Origin: an uncultured Sphingomonadaceae bacterium
GTDB taxonomy: Bacteria > Pseudomonadota > Alphaproteobacteria > Sphingomonadales > Sphingomonadaceae
Length of the DNA stretch: 64,000 nt
Reading direction: 5' to 3'
NCBI GenBank assembly: GCA_947499255.1
Contig: CANMNF010000002.1
Location: 694,430 to 758,429 of the forward strand
Shown: positions 51,412 through 60,443 of the stretch, one piece after another
How positions within the stretch are numbered: position 1 is the first letter of the stretch
How the letters are laid out: each line of letters begins with the position of its first letter
Program-made: the position numbers and the translations under genes
Notes under the pieces: generated by a model
What the model saw: only the letters and a program-made list of their open reading frames with translations
Databases searched by the model: none
What the model was told of the DNA's origin: nothing

Positions 51412-52143
51412 ATGAAGATCATCTTCTCTCGCAAAGGTTTTGACAGCGCGGCTGGCGGTGGTCCTTCGCCGATTGTCGAAGGGCGTCCGATCAGCCTGCC
51501 GATCCCCGCCAATGGTGGTCCTTCGCGCACCAGCTATGGCGATCTGGAGCTGGGCGAGCTGGCCATGCGGGCTAGCCGGGGGAGGCTGGGCGCCGCCGAT
51601 ATGTGTCACCATGATCCGCAATCATTGCCCGGTGGCCGCGCAATGCTGGGCCAATGCGGTGCTGCGCAAACGCATCTGGCGAATAACGGAGTTGGGGCAG
51701 GTGATCTGTTCGTCTTTTTCGGCCTGTTTCGGGAAGAGGGCCACGCACCCCATCACCGCATCTTTGGCTATCTCAAAGTGGAGGACAGCGTTGATCTGGC
51801 TTCGGCTGACCGCGCTATCATCGCTGAGCTGGCGCAGCTTAATTGCCCGCATGCCCTTGGCCTGCATGCCAAGAATGATGCGGTTTATTACGGCCCCGGC
51901 GCTTTTGCCGCAAAAGCGCACGAGGAATTGCGCCTCACCGTGCCCGAAGGCCCGCCCAGCTTGTGGCAAGTGCCCTCATGGCTGCGCGCATCCGGCCTGA
52001 CCTATCATGATCGCAAGGATCGCTGGCTGCGCGCCAACCGCTTGCAAAGCGTGGCGCGCGGGCAGGAATTCATCGCTGATATTGGTCGACGCACAGCTCC
52101 GCGCCAATGGGCGGACAAAATCATCGCGCGGATCGAGAGTTAA
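51412..52143 (+). CDS. Nmad3-like protein, putative nucleotide-modification domain
   Basis: A 243-aa protein that begins [33 protein letters not shown] and has [37 protein letters not shown] and a late [22 protein letters not shown]. This pattern matches what I know of the Nmad3 (nucleotide modification-associated domain 3) family, predicted from genome context to act in base modification. Conserved His/Cys/Asp could be catalytic, but no mechanism is established. It is divergent from dcd, 100 bases away, and its 3' end overlaps plsC by four bases. Confidence 0.6.
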   Translation: MKIIFSRKGFDSAAGGGPSPIVEGRPISLPIPANGGPSRTSYGDLELGELAMRASRGRLGAADMCHHDPQSLPGGRAMLGQCGAAQTHLANNGVGAGDLFVFFGLFREEGHAPHHRIFGYLKVEDSVDLASADRAIIAELAQLNCPHALGLHAKNDAVYYGPGAFAAKAHEELRLTVPEGPPSLWQVPSWLRASGLTYHDRKDRWLRANRLQSVARGQEFIADIGRRTAPRQWADKIIARIES

Positions 52144-52832
52144 TCGCCCAAAGGCGGGTTGAGCGCATTGATCGCATCGCGCACGCGGGCTTCGATCTCA
52201 TCGCGTGGTAGGCCGGGTTGAATGGCCTCTCCAAAGCGGATTTCCAACCTGCCGCTGCGCTTCCACCGGCGTTGATATAGCGGCCCACTGTTCACCGCGA
52301 CAGGCACTACGGGCAAGCCCAAAACTTTGTAAATTGCGGCAAATCCGGCTTGCAGCTTGGGCCGCTCGCCATGGGGAACGCGGGTGCCTTCGGGAAAGAT
52401 TGCGATGGGGCGTGATCCATCGGCCAAAGGCTTCACCGCGCGCAACATGGATCGCAGCGCCTTTGCCCCTTCGCCGCGCGCCACGGGTATCGCGCCATAC
52501 GCTTTGGCAATGCCGCCCCAGCCGGGAATATCGAACAGCTCTTGTTTGGCGATCACCACCGGATCTTGGAAAATCGCAGGCAAGGCAATCGCTTCGAAAA
52601 ACGCCTCATGCTTGAGCGCATACAGCGCGATTGTATCGGGCCGCTCACCCACTTCGACAATGGTGATACCAAGCAGATGGCGCACACACCAATGGTGCAT
52701 TTTTGACCATGTCCGCGCCATCGCCGGCAGTTTTCTTGGAGCAAGCGCACGAACTGTCATGGAGGCGAGAACCATCACCACCGATCCGGCATAAAAGGCC
52801 AGATAAAAGGCCACATTGCGCAACGCGATCAT
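52140..52832 (-). CDS. plsC: 1-acyl-sn-glycerol-3-phosphate acyltransferase
   Basis: Membrane-bound acyltransferase making phosphatidic acid. The 230-aa protein has an N-terminal helix (residues 4-30), the acyl-transfer motif as KHEAFFEAI (H-x4-E where most PlsC have H-x4-D), and the glycerol-phosphate-binding FPEGTR. The Glu variant is frequent in alphaproteobacterial PlsC, so activity is expected. The ATG at 52832 overlaps the stop of the upstream ydcF-like gene (ATGA). Last gene of the ftsEX operon. Confidence 0.92.
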   Translation of the reverse strand: MIALRNVAFYLAFYAGSVVMVLASMTVRALAPRKLPAMARTWSKMHHWCVRHLLGITIVEVGERPDTIALYALKHEAFFEAIALPAIFQDPVVIAKQELFDIPGWGGIAKAYGAIPVARGEGAKALRSMLRAVKPLADGSRPIAIFPEGTRVPHGERPKLQAGFAAIYKVLGLPVVPVAVNSGPLYQRRWKRSGRLEIRFGEAIQPGLPRDEIEARVRDAINALNPPLGD

Positions 52833-53353
52833 GCGATAACCTGTACCATCCAAACGATCACAAACTTATGATATTCAAGGAAAAGTGTCCACAAGCTGAC
52901 TTCTGAACGCACAGCATCTTCGATCACATCGATCCGCTGTGGCAATTGACCGCGCAGTTCCAGTGCAGCGCGGCGCATATGCCAATCGGCTGTAACAAGG
53001 CGAAGCGAATTGTACTCCCTTTCGGCAATCCATTCGCTTGTTTCACGGGCATTGCCGCGCGTATCCAAAGCAGAAAAGCCCAGCGTGACGCAGCACTCCA
53101 TCGTCGCATCGGTCACGTCATATTCGGCTTGAAATTCGCCGGGGCGCACCTGCGGATCAACGCCTGTCACCAATATCTCTTGCGCGCTCCCAAGGCTGAG
53201 CATTTCCAGCCCGCGATCGATCCGTCCGCCGCTGCCTGTGGGGACCACAATCGCATCGGTTTGCACTTGCCCTGCTGGTTGCGGCAAAGCGGCGGCAAAC
53301 CACACAAAGCCCAGCGCCCACACAATCAATATGAGGCCAAGAATGCGGCGCAT
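52829..53353 (-). CDS. YdcF-family (DUF218) envelope protein
   Basis: A 174-aa protein with an N-terminal membrane anchor (MRRILGLILIVWALGFVWFAAAL) and a DUF218/SanA-YdcF domain: TDAIVVPTGSGGRIDRGLEML, EILVTGVDP, TRGNARETSEWIAE and the late LVTADWHMRRAALEL. Homologues are linked to envelope integrity and vancomycin sensitivity (SanA) or peptidoglycan precursor metabolism (ElyC). Start codon overlaps the ftsX stop, and its stop overlaps the plsC start, both as ATGA. Position after ftsX fits a cell-envelope role. Confidence 0.88.
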   Translation of the reverse strand: MRRILGLILIVWALGFVWFAAALPQPAGQVQTDAIVVPTGSGGRIDRGLEMLSLGSAQEILVTGVDPQVRPGEFQAEYDVTDATMECCVTLGFSALDTRGNARETSEWIAEREYNSLRLVTADWHMRRAALELRGQLPQRIDVIEDAVRSEVSLWTLFLEYHKFVIVWMVQVIA

Positions 53354-54273
53354 CACACCATCTTCCGCAAAGCTGCGAGAACGGTCATACGCGCGGTTAA
53401 CACCGCCAGAGCAACGCCGGCAATCGGAATGCAGGCAATGATGATCCAATCGACAAGGTTGAGCCCGCCCCCTGCGATCAAGCCTGATCCCAGCGCGCCA
53501 AATTGCTGACCCAGCGCCAAAATCGCAGCTAGTCCCAACAGCAACCCCGCCAATCCGCCAAGCGCTGCATCTGTGGCGATAGAGCGTTGGAATATCCCTG
53601 CAATCTGTCCATCAGAACCGCCCAGATGGTGCACGATATCAATGGTTTCGCGATTGGAGCCAAGCGCACTGCGCGCGGCCAGCCCCACAGCGGCAATACT
53701 TGTCATCGCCAACAATATAACCAGCCCTGCGGCCAGCCATTGCAAGCTGCGAATGGCATCAAATACAGGGGCGAGCCAGTTGGCCTGTGCATCCAGCCTG
53801 GCCGCTGGAACCTGCACCGCCAGTTCGTCACGCAGGGCGCGCAGGACAGGCACGGTCACTTCGCCGCGCAATTGGATGTCGATCAGGGCAGGGACGGGCA
53901 AGCCATCTTCTGCCTCCACTTCTGCACCCAGCCACGGCTCCAACAAGGCGGCCACTTCGCTTTCGGGCACCCGGCGCAGATCCGCCACATCAGAACGCGC
54001 CTGGAAAAACGCCATGGCCGCAGTGGTTTGTTGTTCACGCGCGGCTGGTGCGGCTTCGATGATCTGAACGGTCAAACCGCCGCTGATCTGGCTTTGCGCG
54101 TTGCCCGCCAGATTGTTGAGCGCAAGACCAGCTCCTGTCGCCTGCACGGTCAGCGCAATCATGATCGCGATCACCCACGGCATGGGTCCGCCGATCCGCG
54201 CGCGCGGCATTAAGCGCCCGCCATCGCCGCCAAGGCTGCGCGCGCCCGATCTGGTGATGGCCGATAGGTTCAT
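53353..54273 (-). CDS. ftsX: cell-division protein FtsX
   Basis: Membrane partner of the FtsE ATPase, 306 aa, regulating septal peptidoglycan hydrolases through a periplasmic loop. A cytoplasmic N terminus rich in Arg is followed by one helix (residues 32-50), a large periplasmic loop (about 55-175) and three further helices near residues 185-205, 240-265 and 280-302. Sequence is divergent as usual for alphaproteobacterial FtsX; identification relies on layout and on coupling to ftsE by ATGA overlap. Confidence 0.93.
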   Translation of the reverse strand: MNLSAITRSGARSLGGDGGRLMPRARIGGPMPWVIAIMIALTVQATGAGLALNNLAGNAQSQISGGLTVQIIEAAPAAREQQTTAAMAFFQARSDVADLRRVPESEVAALLEPWLGAEVEAEDGLPVPALIDIQLRGEVTVPVLRALRDELAVQVPAARLDAQANWLAPVFDAIRSLQWLAAGLVILLAMTSIAAVGLAARSALGSNRETIDIVHHLGGSDGQIAGIFQRSIATDAALGGLAGLLLGLAAILALGQQFGALGSGLIAGGGLNLVDWIIIACIPIAGVALAVLTARMTVLAALRKMV

Positions 54274-54992
54274 GGCATTCCGCCCCGCTTTGGCGGATGC
54301 CGCAAAGCACCCGTGGGATCGGACAGCTCCCCTTTTTGCAGCCGCATAATCAGCGAATCGGGGACTTTGCGCAGCAAATGCACATCGTGCGTGGCAACCA
54401 CAACGGTCGTGCCCAACCGGTTCAGTGCTTCGAACAAACGCAGCAATTTAAGCGCCATTTCAGGATCGACATTGCCCGTCGGTTCATCCGCGACAAGGAT
54501 TTCAGGCCGACCAATAACCGCGCGCGCAATGGCCACGCGCTGCTGCTCTCCGCCCGATAAAGTTGCCGGGCGCGCTTCGCTGCGATAATCAAGGCCCACC
54601 CATTTCAGCATATCGCTCACCGGCTTGTGGATTTCGCGTTCTGAAAGGCCCGCAATACGCAGCGGCAAAGCCACATTTTCATATGCGGAGAGATGCGGCA
54701 CCAGCCGGAAATCCTGAAATACAACGCCAATCCGGCGGCGAAAATCGGGCCGCCTTTTGCGCTCCACCGTGATCAGATCTTCATCAAACATGCGGATGAC
54801 GCCGCGCGATGGCTGTTGTGCGAGGTATAAAAGCTTGAGCAGCGAGGTTTTGCCCGCGCCGCTGGCGCCGGTAAGGAAGTAAAAGCTGCCTGGAAATAGC
54901 GTGAAAGAAATGTCGCTCAGCACTTCTCTATCAGTGCCATAGCGAAGCCCGACATTGTCGAACTGAACAATCGATCCATCCGCCCCGCTCAT
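54270..54992 (-). CDS. ftsE: cell-division ATP-binding protein FtsE
   Basis: Cytoplasmic ABC ATPase of the FtsEX complex, 240 aa. Walker A is G42-A-S-G-A-G-K-T49, the signature is LSGGEQQRVAIARA, Walker B LVADEPTGNVDPEMA, and the H-loop VVATHDVHLL. All ATPase motifs are intact. It opens the ftsE-ftsX-ydcF-plsC operon; the start is 161 bases from the divergent zinc-ribbon gene. Confidence 0.95.
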   Translation of the reverse strand: MSGADGSIVQFDNVGLRYGTDREVLSDISFTLFPGSFYFLTGASGAGKTSLLKLLYLAQQPSRGVIRMFDEDLITVERKRRPDFRRRIGVVFQDFRLVPHLSAYENVALPLRIAGLSEREIHKPVSDMLKWVGLDYRSEARPATLSGGEQQRVAIARAVIGRPEILVADEPTGNVDPEMALKLLRLFEALNRLGTTVVVATHDVHLLRKVPDSLIMRLQKGELSDPTGALRHPPKRGGMP

Positions 54993-55153
54993 GCTTGCTA
55001 GCTAGGGGTTTGCGGGGCATTGCGAAAGGCCTTTGAAGCCATGACGTCATCTATTTCGGGCTGGTGCTTGTGGAAAAATGCGATTGAGCGCGCCCGGCGA
55101 GGGTTTTGGCAGCTTGTTGCGCGCCTTCGAGAAGCCTAGGACATGGGTTGGTC

Positions 55154-55975
55154 ATGATTATTCAATGCCCCGCCTGTTCCACACGCTATGTCGTGCCAGA
55201 TGACGCCATCGGGCTGGAAGGCCGGACTGTGCGCTGCGCGAAATGTCGCCATAGCTGGTTTCAAGAAGGCGCTGTGCTCGATCTCACGGATGAGGGCGAT
55301 GCGCCCTCCGCTTCGCCGCCTTCGGCACCATCCGCAGCACCGGCTTCGGCACCACCTGTGGCGACACCGCCTGGGCCGCAGGAAGAAACGTCAGCGCCCG
55401 AAACGCAAACTGGTCCAGAAACCGAAACAGAGCCTGAACCCAGTTTTGTGGAGGATCGCCCGCATCCCCCGCCACCCGTTGCTGTTTACAGTGATGAGGA
55501 TGAAGACGATGTTTCGCATTTTGATCCTGAGCCGCCTTTCCGCCCGCGTCGCAATCCGATGAAGATGTGGAGCTGGGCGGCGGGTATCTTTGCGGCGGTG
55601 GCGCTTGCAGCGATTGCGGCAATCACATTTTGGGGAGTGCCGGATTGGTTTCCTGCAAACCGTGCGACAATGGTGGCAACGCAGCCCGATCTGCAATTGG
55701 AATTCCCGCCCGAACAACAAGAGCGGCGCGAATTGCCCAATGGTACCGAGTTTTTCGGCGCGAGCGGCACGATCACCAATACGGGCAGCGAAACACGCAG
55801 TTTGCCCACGCTGTTAATCGTGATGCGCGATGCGCGTGACCGAATCGTCTATAGCTGGCCGGTTATGCCACCCAAAGCCAGCCTCGCACCGGGCGAAAGC
55901 GTGACCGTCAACGAAGCGGTCACCGATATCCCAGCTGCCGCCGCCTATGCAGAGATTGTCTGGAAGGCGGAATAA
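55154..55975 (+). CDS. zinc-ribbon (MJ0042-type) membrane protein
   Basis: A 273-aa protein. The N-terminal zinc ribbon MIIQCPACSTRYVVPDDAIG...RTVRCAKCRHSWF (two CxxC pairs) is the MJ0042/zinc-ribbon-5 type. An acidic and Pro-rich linker (residues 50-130) precedes one membrane helix (about 142-165, WSAAGIFAAVALAAIAAITF-like) and a C-terminal beta domain resembling DUF3426. Such proteins sit next to ftsEX in many alphaproteobacteria; function unknown. ATG at 55154 is preferred over an upstream frame start. Confidence 0.85.
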   Translation: MIIQCPACSTRYVVPDDAIGLEGRTVRCAKCRHSWFQEGAVLDLTDEGDAPSASPPSAPSAAPASAPPVATPPGPQEETSAPETQTGPETETEPEPSFVEDRPHPPPPVAVYSDEDEDDVSHFDPEPPFRPRRNPMKMWSWAAGIFAAVALAAIAAITFWGVPDWFPANRATMVATQPDLQLEFPPEQQERRELPNGTEFFGASGTITNTGSETRSLPTLLIVMRDARDRIVYSWPVMPPKASLAPGESVTVNEAVTDIPAAAAYAEIVWKAE

Positions 55976-56083
55976 TAGCGCTCATTGCGCTGTGGGTGCG
56001 ATGCGCGCTTGCAGGGGTAAAATGCTTTTGCTAGTGGCGCGCTCCTACCGGGGGAAGCACTGCCTTCTCTACCAAAGTGATGT

Positions 56084-56172
56084 GCGGTCGTGGCGGAACT
56101 GGTAGACGCGCAGCGTTGAGGTCGCTGTGGGAGTTAAATCCCGTGGAAGTTCGAGTCTTCTCGACCGCACCA
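56084..56172 (+). tRNA. tRNA-Leu (anticodon GAG)
   Basis: Acceptor arm GCGGTCG (56084-56090) pairs with CGACCGC (56162-56168), discriminator A and encoded CCA to 56172. The D arm is at GCGGAACTGGTAGACGC, the anticodon stem-loop CAGCG-TTGAGGT-CGCTG gives anticodon GAG, and a long variable arm (TGGGAGTTAAATCCCGT) marks it as a type II tRNA. Reads CUC and CUU leucine codons. Confidence 0.97.
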
Positions 56173-56280
56173 TTTTCTTTCTTTTCCTTACCATCGCAAG
56201 GCTTTACAGCAGGGCGCGTCGGCCTGGGTGCCGGAGTGGATGCAGTGGGGGCGCAAGCCTCGCGCGATGAACAGCGATTT

Positions 56281-58176
56281 ATGAAAGTGAGATTTATGCG
56301 CAGTGTTTCGATGGCCGTGGCGGTCACCGTATTTGGATCGCCATTGGCATTGCCGGGTTTGGCATTTGCACAAGATGCCTCTGCGCAAGATGTGGGCGAT
56401 GCACCGATCATTGTTGTGGGTTCTCGTATCAGCCCTCCGGCAAGCACCATTACCGCGCCGCAAAGCGTTGATGCAGCGCTGCCGCAAAGCACGCTCGATA
56501 TTCTTGCGCGCATGCCCGATATTCGCGCGGTCACATCGGGTGGGGAAGGCGGTACCAGCCTTGTTTCCATTCGCGGCGCAGAGCCCAATTTTGCGCAAGT
56601 CCTGCTTGATGGCGTGCGCGTCACCAATCCTTCCAGCACGCAAGGCGGCGGCTTTGATTTTGCCGCGCTTGATCCCGGTCTGGTGGAAACCATTACCATC
56701 ATCCCCACCAGCCGCAGCGCGGTGCATGGCAGCGATGCGCTATCGGGCGTTATCGCAATTGATCTGGCAGACCCGCGCGCGGATGAAACTGTGATTGCAG
56801 GCCATCTTACCGCCGATAGCGAGGAGGCATATGGCGCCGGGCTTCGCGGCAGCTTTGGCTGGCAGGGTGGCGGCGCTGTTGTGGCGGGCAGTCTTTATGA
56901 TAGCGGCGATTTGACGCCAGGCTCTACGCTAGAGCGGGAACAGCTTTTCGCGCGGGTGGGGCAATCTGTTGGCGATTGGGATGTCACCGGTTTTGCGCTT
57001 TACGGCGAAAGCGAGCGCGAAGGCTTTGGCGATAGCAGCGGCGGGCCTTTGTTCGCGGCCACGCCTGATCTTGAGCAACGCGATACCCGCTTTCTGGCGA
57101 CCGGTTTGACGATTGCAGGCGATCGCTCTGCGACGCTGCGGCCACGTGTGCGTTTGGGCTATTATGATGATAATGTGGTGGCCGATACGCCTGCGATTGC
57201 TGCTGGCGTGCTCGATCCGGTGCCTGCGCTGACCAGCGATACTGATTTTGATCGGTTTGAGGCGACCGCTGATCTTGGCATCACCCTTTCGCCGCAGTTT
57301 GATCTGGTGGTGGGCGGCAATGTTTTGACTGAAAGCGCCGAGGCGACCGGAACAATTGATTTTGGCGCGCTCATCCCCACCGCCTTTGCCATTTCGCGCG
57401 ATCAATTCTCTGCTTTTGCAGAAGGCGCCTGGCGACCGGTTGAGGGCCTCACTCTCACCGTGGCGGCGCGCAATGATTGGCTGGAAGGCGATGTATCGGA
57501 AGCAACATGGCAGGCATCGGGCGAATATGCCTTTGGGACCAGCGGGCTGACGGCTTTTGCAGGCTATGCTGAGGGGTTTCGTTTGCCGAGCCTGTTTGCG
57601 CTGGCCTTTCCTTTGCTCGCCAATCCTGATCTTCGGCCAGAACGCAGCGAGAGTTGGGAAGGCGGTGTGCGCTTTGCTCAAAATGGCACCCGCATCACCG
57701 CGAGTGTGTTCCGCAATGACTATACCGATCTTATCGATTTCGCGCCCGAGCTTTTCACCAATGTGAACCGTGCGCAAACCCAGATCAGCGGTTTTACGGT
57801 ATCGGGTGAAAGCCAGCTTTCCAACGCTCTGCTATGGAGCGCGGCGGTCACCCATATCGATATCGATAGCGCCGATGAAATCCGCGGACGGCCCGATTGG
57901 TACGGCAATGCCAGCCTCATCTGGTCGGCCCTTAATACGCTTGATCTGGGCGCAAGCGCGGTGTTCAATTCCAGCTTTACAGAGCTGAGCATTCCCACCG
58001 GCGTGGCCGCGATTGATGGCCATTTTGCGGTGGATTTGCATGGCGCATTGGAAGTGAACGAGGCGCTGACTTTCTCGCTTGCTTTGCGCAATGTGTTCGA
58101 TGCCGATTATCAAGAAGCGGTCGGCTTTCCTGCGCCGGGCAGGCATATTCGGGCAAAGCTGGGGTTCCGCTTCTAA
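56281..58176 (+). CDS. TonB-dependent outer-membrane receptor (BtuB-type layout)
   Basis: A 631-aa receptor. Signal peptide ends near ALPGLAFAQ; the TonB box region is APIIVVGSRISPP, the plug has LDILARMPDIRAVTSGGEGGTSLVSIRGAEPNFAQVLLDGVRVTNP and HGSDALSGVIAID, and the barrel ends RHIRAKLGFRF. Plug and barrel lengths match the vitamin B12/siderophore size class, but no cobalamin riboswitch is seen in the 108 bases after the tRNA. ATG at 56296 is an alternative start. The substrate is unknown. Confidence 0.85.
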   Translation: MKVRFMRSVSMAVAVTVFGSPLALPGLAFAQDASAQDVGDAPIIVVGSRISPPASTITAPQSVDAALPQSTLDILARMPDIRAVTSGGEGGTSLVSIRGAEPNFAQVLLDGVRVTNPSSTQGGGFDFAALDPGLVETITIIPTSRSAVHGSDALSGVIAIDLADPRADETVIAGHLTADSEEAYGAGLRGSFGWQGGGAVVAGSLYDSGDLTPGSTLEREQLFARVGQSVGDWDVTGFALYGESEREGFGDSSGGPLFAATPDLEQRDTRFLATGLTIAGDRSATLRPRVRLGYYDDNVVADTPAIAAGVLDPVPALTSDTDFDRFEATADLGITLSPQFDLVVGGNVLTESAEATGTIDFGALIPTAFAISRDQFSAFAEGAWRPVEGLTLTVAARNDWLEGDVSEATWQASGEYAFGTSGLTAFAGYAEGFRLPSLFALAFPLLANPDLRPERSESWEGGVRFAQNGTRITASVFRNDYTDLIDFAPELFTNVNRAQTQISGFTVSGESQLSNALLWSAAVTHIDIDSADEIRGRPDWYGNASLIWSALNTLDLGASAVFNSSFTELSIPTGVAAIDGHFAVDLHGALEVNEALTFSLALRNVFDADYQEAVGFPAPGRHIRAKLGFRF

Positions 58177-58287
58177 ACAGCAATCCCCGCCCAAGCCGCG
58201 CTGTTCGTTTGACGCATTGCTGCGCTAACGGGCAAAACTGCTGGAACGAATCGCCTGCGACATCGCGGGCATCACAAGGGCCTTTTC

Positions 58288-58941
58288 ATGAAATTCTTCG
58301 CAGACACTGCCGAAATCGACGCCATTAAAGAACTGGCCGAAACAGGCCTGCTTGATGGGGTGACGACCAATCCTTCGCTGATCGCGAAATCGGGCCGCGA
58401 TTTCATGGAGGTCACGAAGGAAATCTGCGGCCTTACCGATGGCCCTGTGAGCGCCGAAGTGGTGGCGCTTGATCATCCAACGATGATGAAAGAAGCCGAA
58501 GTCCTGCGCAAAATCGCGGACAATGTGTGCATCAAAGTGCCGCTGACGATGGAAGGCCTCAAGACGTGTAAAGCGCTTTCGGGTGAAGGCACGATGGTCA
58601 ATGTGACGCTGTGTTTTTCTGCAACGCAGGCCTTGCTGGCGGCCAAAGCCGGGGCAACTTTTGTATCGCCATTTGTGGGCCGCCATGATGATAATGGCAC
58701 CGATGGCATGGATCTGATCCGCGATATTCGCCTGATCTATGACAATTACGCTTTTGAGACCGAAATCCTCGTCGCATCTGTGCGCCACGTCACACATGTG
58801 CTGGAAAGTGCGCGGATCGGCGCTGATGTAATGACCGCGCCGCCCAAGGTCATCCATGCGCTGGTTAGACATGTGCTGACCGATAAGGGCATCGATGGCT
58901 TTATGAAGGATTGGGGTTCAACCGGACAATCCATCCTTTAA
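58288..58941 (+). CDS. tal: transaldolase (small, FSA/TalC-type)
   Basis: A 217-aa TIM-barrel aldolase. [36 protein letters not shown] is the family start, the Schiff-base lysine is K83 in [11 protein letters not shown], and the [31 protein letters not shown] block is intact. Proteins of this length are either transaldolases or fructose-6-phosphate aldolases; in alphaproteobacteria they normally serve as the pentose-phosphate transaldolase. No other pentose-phosphate gene adjoins. Confidence 0.93.
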   Translation: MKFFADTAEIDAIKELAETGLLDGVTTNPSLIAKSGRDFMEVTKEICGLTDGPVSAEVVALDHPTMMKEAEVLRKIADNVCIKVPLTMEGLKTCKALSGEGTMVNVTLCFSATQALLAAKAGATFVSPFVGRHDDNGTDGMDLIRDIRLIYDNYAFETEILVASVRHVTHVLESARIGADVMTAPPKVIHALVRHVLTDKGIDGFMKDWGSTGQSIL

Positions 58942-59032
58942 CGTAATTACAAATACCGCCTGTACGAACCGGTTCGTCGCGACTTTGGAACCATTCCCTG
59001 TCTCCTGCGCTGTTTAGGCAAAGGAGATTGAA

Positions 59033-59284
59033 ATGCTTGGTAAAATTATTGGAGCCGCAGCCGGAGCCGCTGCAGGAAATGCAACCAGTGGTATGACAGG
59101 TGCCAAAGGCGCCATTGCAGGCACACTTGCTGTTGCCGCTGCACGCCGCATGGGCGTTCTGGGTCTGCTCGCAGCGGGCGCAGGCGGATATTTGCTCAAA
59201 CGCATGAAAGACAAAAAAGAGCAAAAGCGCGAAACGCTGACCCCGGTAGAGCCGGTGCGCGCACCTTCGCCTCAACCGGCCTGA
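59033..59284 (+). CDS. small Ala/Gly-rich protein, function unknown
   Basis: An 83-aa protein with two Gly/Ala-rich hydrophobic stretches (residues 4-16 and 41-57) separated by TSGMTGAKGAIAGTLAVAAARRMG, and a basic then Pro-rich tail. An AGGAG site lies a few bases before the ATG. The Gly zipper pattern suggests a membrane-associated peptide. It is transcribed alone and ends at a strong terminator. I do not recognise the family. Confidence 0.65.
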   Translation: MLGKIIGAAAGAAAGNATSGMTGAKGAIAGTLAVAAARRMGVLGLLAAGAGGYLLKRMKDKKEQKRETLTPVEPVRAPSPQPA

Positions 59285-59307
59285 TACCACCACATAACCC
59301 CCCGGAG

Positions 59308-59346
59308 AGGCGGCTTACCCCACACGCGGTAGGCCGCCTTTCTTTT
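59308..59346 (+). terminator. terminator after the small Ala/Gly-rich gene
   Basis: AGGCGGCTTACC (59308-59319), loop of eight, GGTAGGCCGCCT (59328-59339): a 12-pair stem with one T-G pair, followed by TTTCTTTT. Confidence 0.9.
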
Positions 59347-59427
59347 GTGCGCTGCCAGCTCGCCCAAATTTCACTGGGGGATGGGCAAGACGTGCTTGCT
59401 TGAACCGAATCGTGCTGCTGCTTACCT

Positions 59428-59448
59428 CCTTGGTCAAATGATCAAGGA
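59428..59448 (+). promoter_or_regulatory. hairpin covering the trxB ribosome-binding site
   Basis: CCTTGGTCA (59428-59436) can pair with TGATCAAGG (59439-59447), leaving the AAGG of the Shine-Dalgarno sequence (59444-59448) in the 3' arm, ten bases before the trxB ATG. It could lower translation until melted; function is inferred. Confidence 0.35.
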
Positions 59449-59457
59449 CGACGCATC

Positions 59458-60423
59458 ATGACAACGCACAAAACCCGTATGCTCATCATCGGCTCTGGCC
59501 CAGCAGGCTATTCCGCCGCGATCTATGGCGCGCGCGCCGGGATGGAGCCGATTGTGGTGCAGGGCTTGCAACCCGGCGGTCAACTTACCATCACCACCGA
59601 TGTTGAAAATTATCCCGGCTTTGAAGATGTGATCCAAGGCCCGTGGCTGATGGAGCAGATGCAAAAGCAGGCCGAACATGTTGGCACGCGCATGATGTGG
59701 GATACGATTGTCGATGTGGACGTGGCGGGCGGCTCACCTTTCCGCGCGGTGGGCGATTCTGGTGATGAATATATCGGTGATGTGCTGGTGATCGCGACAG
59801 GCGCGCAGGCCAAATGGCTGGGTGTTCCAGGCGAAGAGGAGCTTGGCGGCAAAGGTGTTTCAGCTTGCGCCACCTGCGATGGCTTTTTCTATCGCGGCAA
59901 AAAAGTCGCGGTGATCGGCGGTGGAAATACTGCGGTTGAAGAAGCGTTATACCTCACCAACCATTCCGACGATGTGACGCTGATCCACCGGCGCGATGAA
60001 TTGCGGTCTGAGAAGATTTTGCAGGATCGCCTGTTCGCCAGTGAGAAGATTTCGACGCTATGGAACAAGACGGTTGAAAGCTTTGAAGCGGGCGAGAATG
60101 GCAAATTGGGCCATCTCGTGCTGGTCGATACGGTGACCGGTGAGAAGAGCACGTTGGAAGTGGACGGTGCCTTTGTCGCCATCGGCCATGCGCCTGCAAC
60201 CGAGCTGTTCAAAGGCAAGCTGCCGATGGATGATGGCGGGTATCTGCTGGTCGAAGCAGGCACGCCGATGACCGAAATTCCGGGCGTTTTTGCCTGCGGC
60301 GATGTGATGGACCACACCTATCGCCAAGCTGTGACGGCAGCTGGCACCGGCTGCATGGCTGCGCTTGATGCAGAGCGGTTTTTGGCCACGCTGGAATTTG
60401 CCGAGAAAGAAGCGGCGGAGTAA
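59458..60423 (+). CDS. trxB: thioredoxin-disulfide reductase
   Basis: Flavoprotein reducing thioredoxin with NADPH, 321 aa. FAD-binding LIIGSGPAGYSAAIYGARAG at the N terminus, redox centre C-A-T-C in GVSACATCDGFFYRGK, NADP-binding VIGGGNTAVEEALYLT, and the C-terminal GVFACGDVMDHTYRQAVTAAGTGC. All motifs intact and length normal. It is followed after 20 bases by the bciA-like gene and the two may be cotranscribed. Confidence 0.97.
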   Translation: MTTHKTRMLIIGSGPAGYSAAIYGARAGMEPIVVQGLQPGGQLTITTDVENYPGFEDVIQGPWLMEQMQKQAEHVGTRMMWDTIVDVDVAGGSPFRAVGDSGDEYIGDVLVIATGAQAKWLGVPGEEELGGKGVSACATCDGFFYRGKKVAVIGGGNTAVEEALYLTNHSDDVTLIHRRDELRSEKILQDRLFASEKISTLWNKTVESFEAGENGKLGHLVLVDTVTGEKSTLEVDGAFVAIGHAPATELFKGKLPMDDGGYLLVEAGTPMTEIPGVFACGDVMDHTYRQAVTAAGTGCMAALDAERFLATLEFAEKEAAE

Positions 60424-60443
60424 GCCGCGATGCCGGATCAGCG

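Noticed and set aside
56173..56280. Cobalamin riboswitch before the BtuB-type receptor
   Set aside because: The gap is only 108 bases and lacks the B12 box and the conserved core; a GCCxxxGTGG-like stretch alone is not enough.
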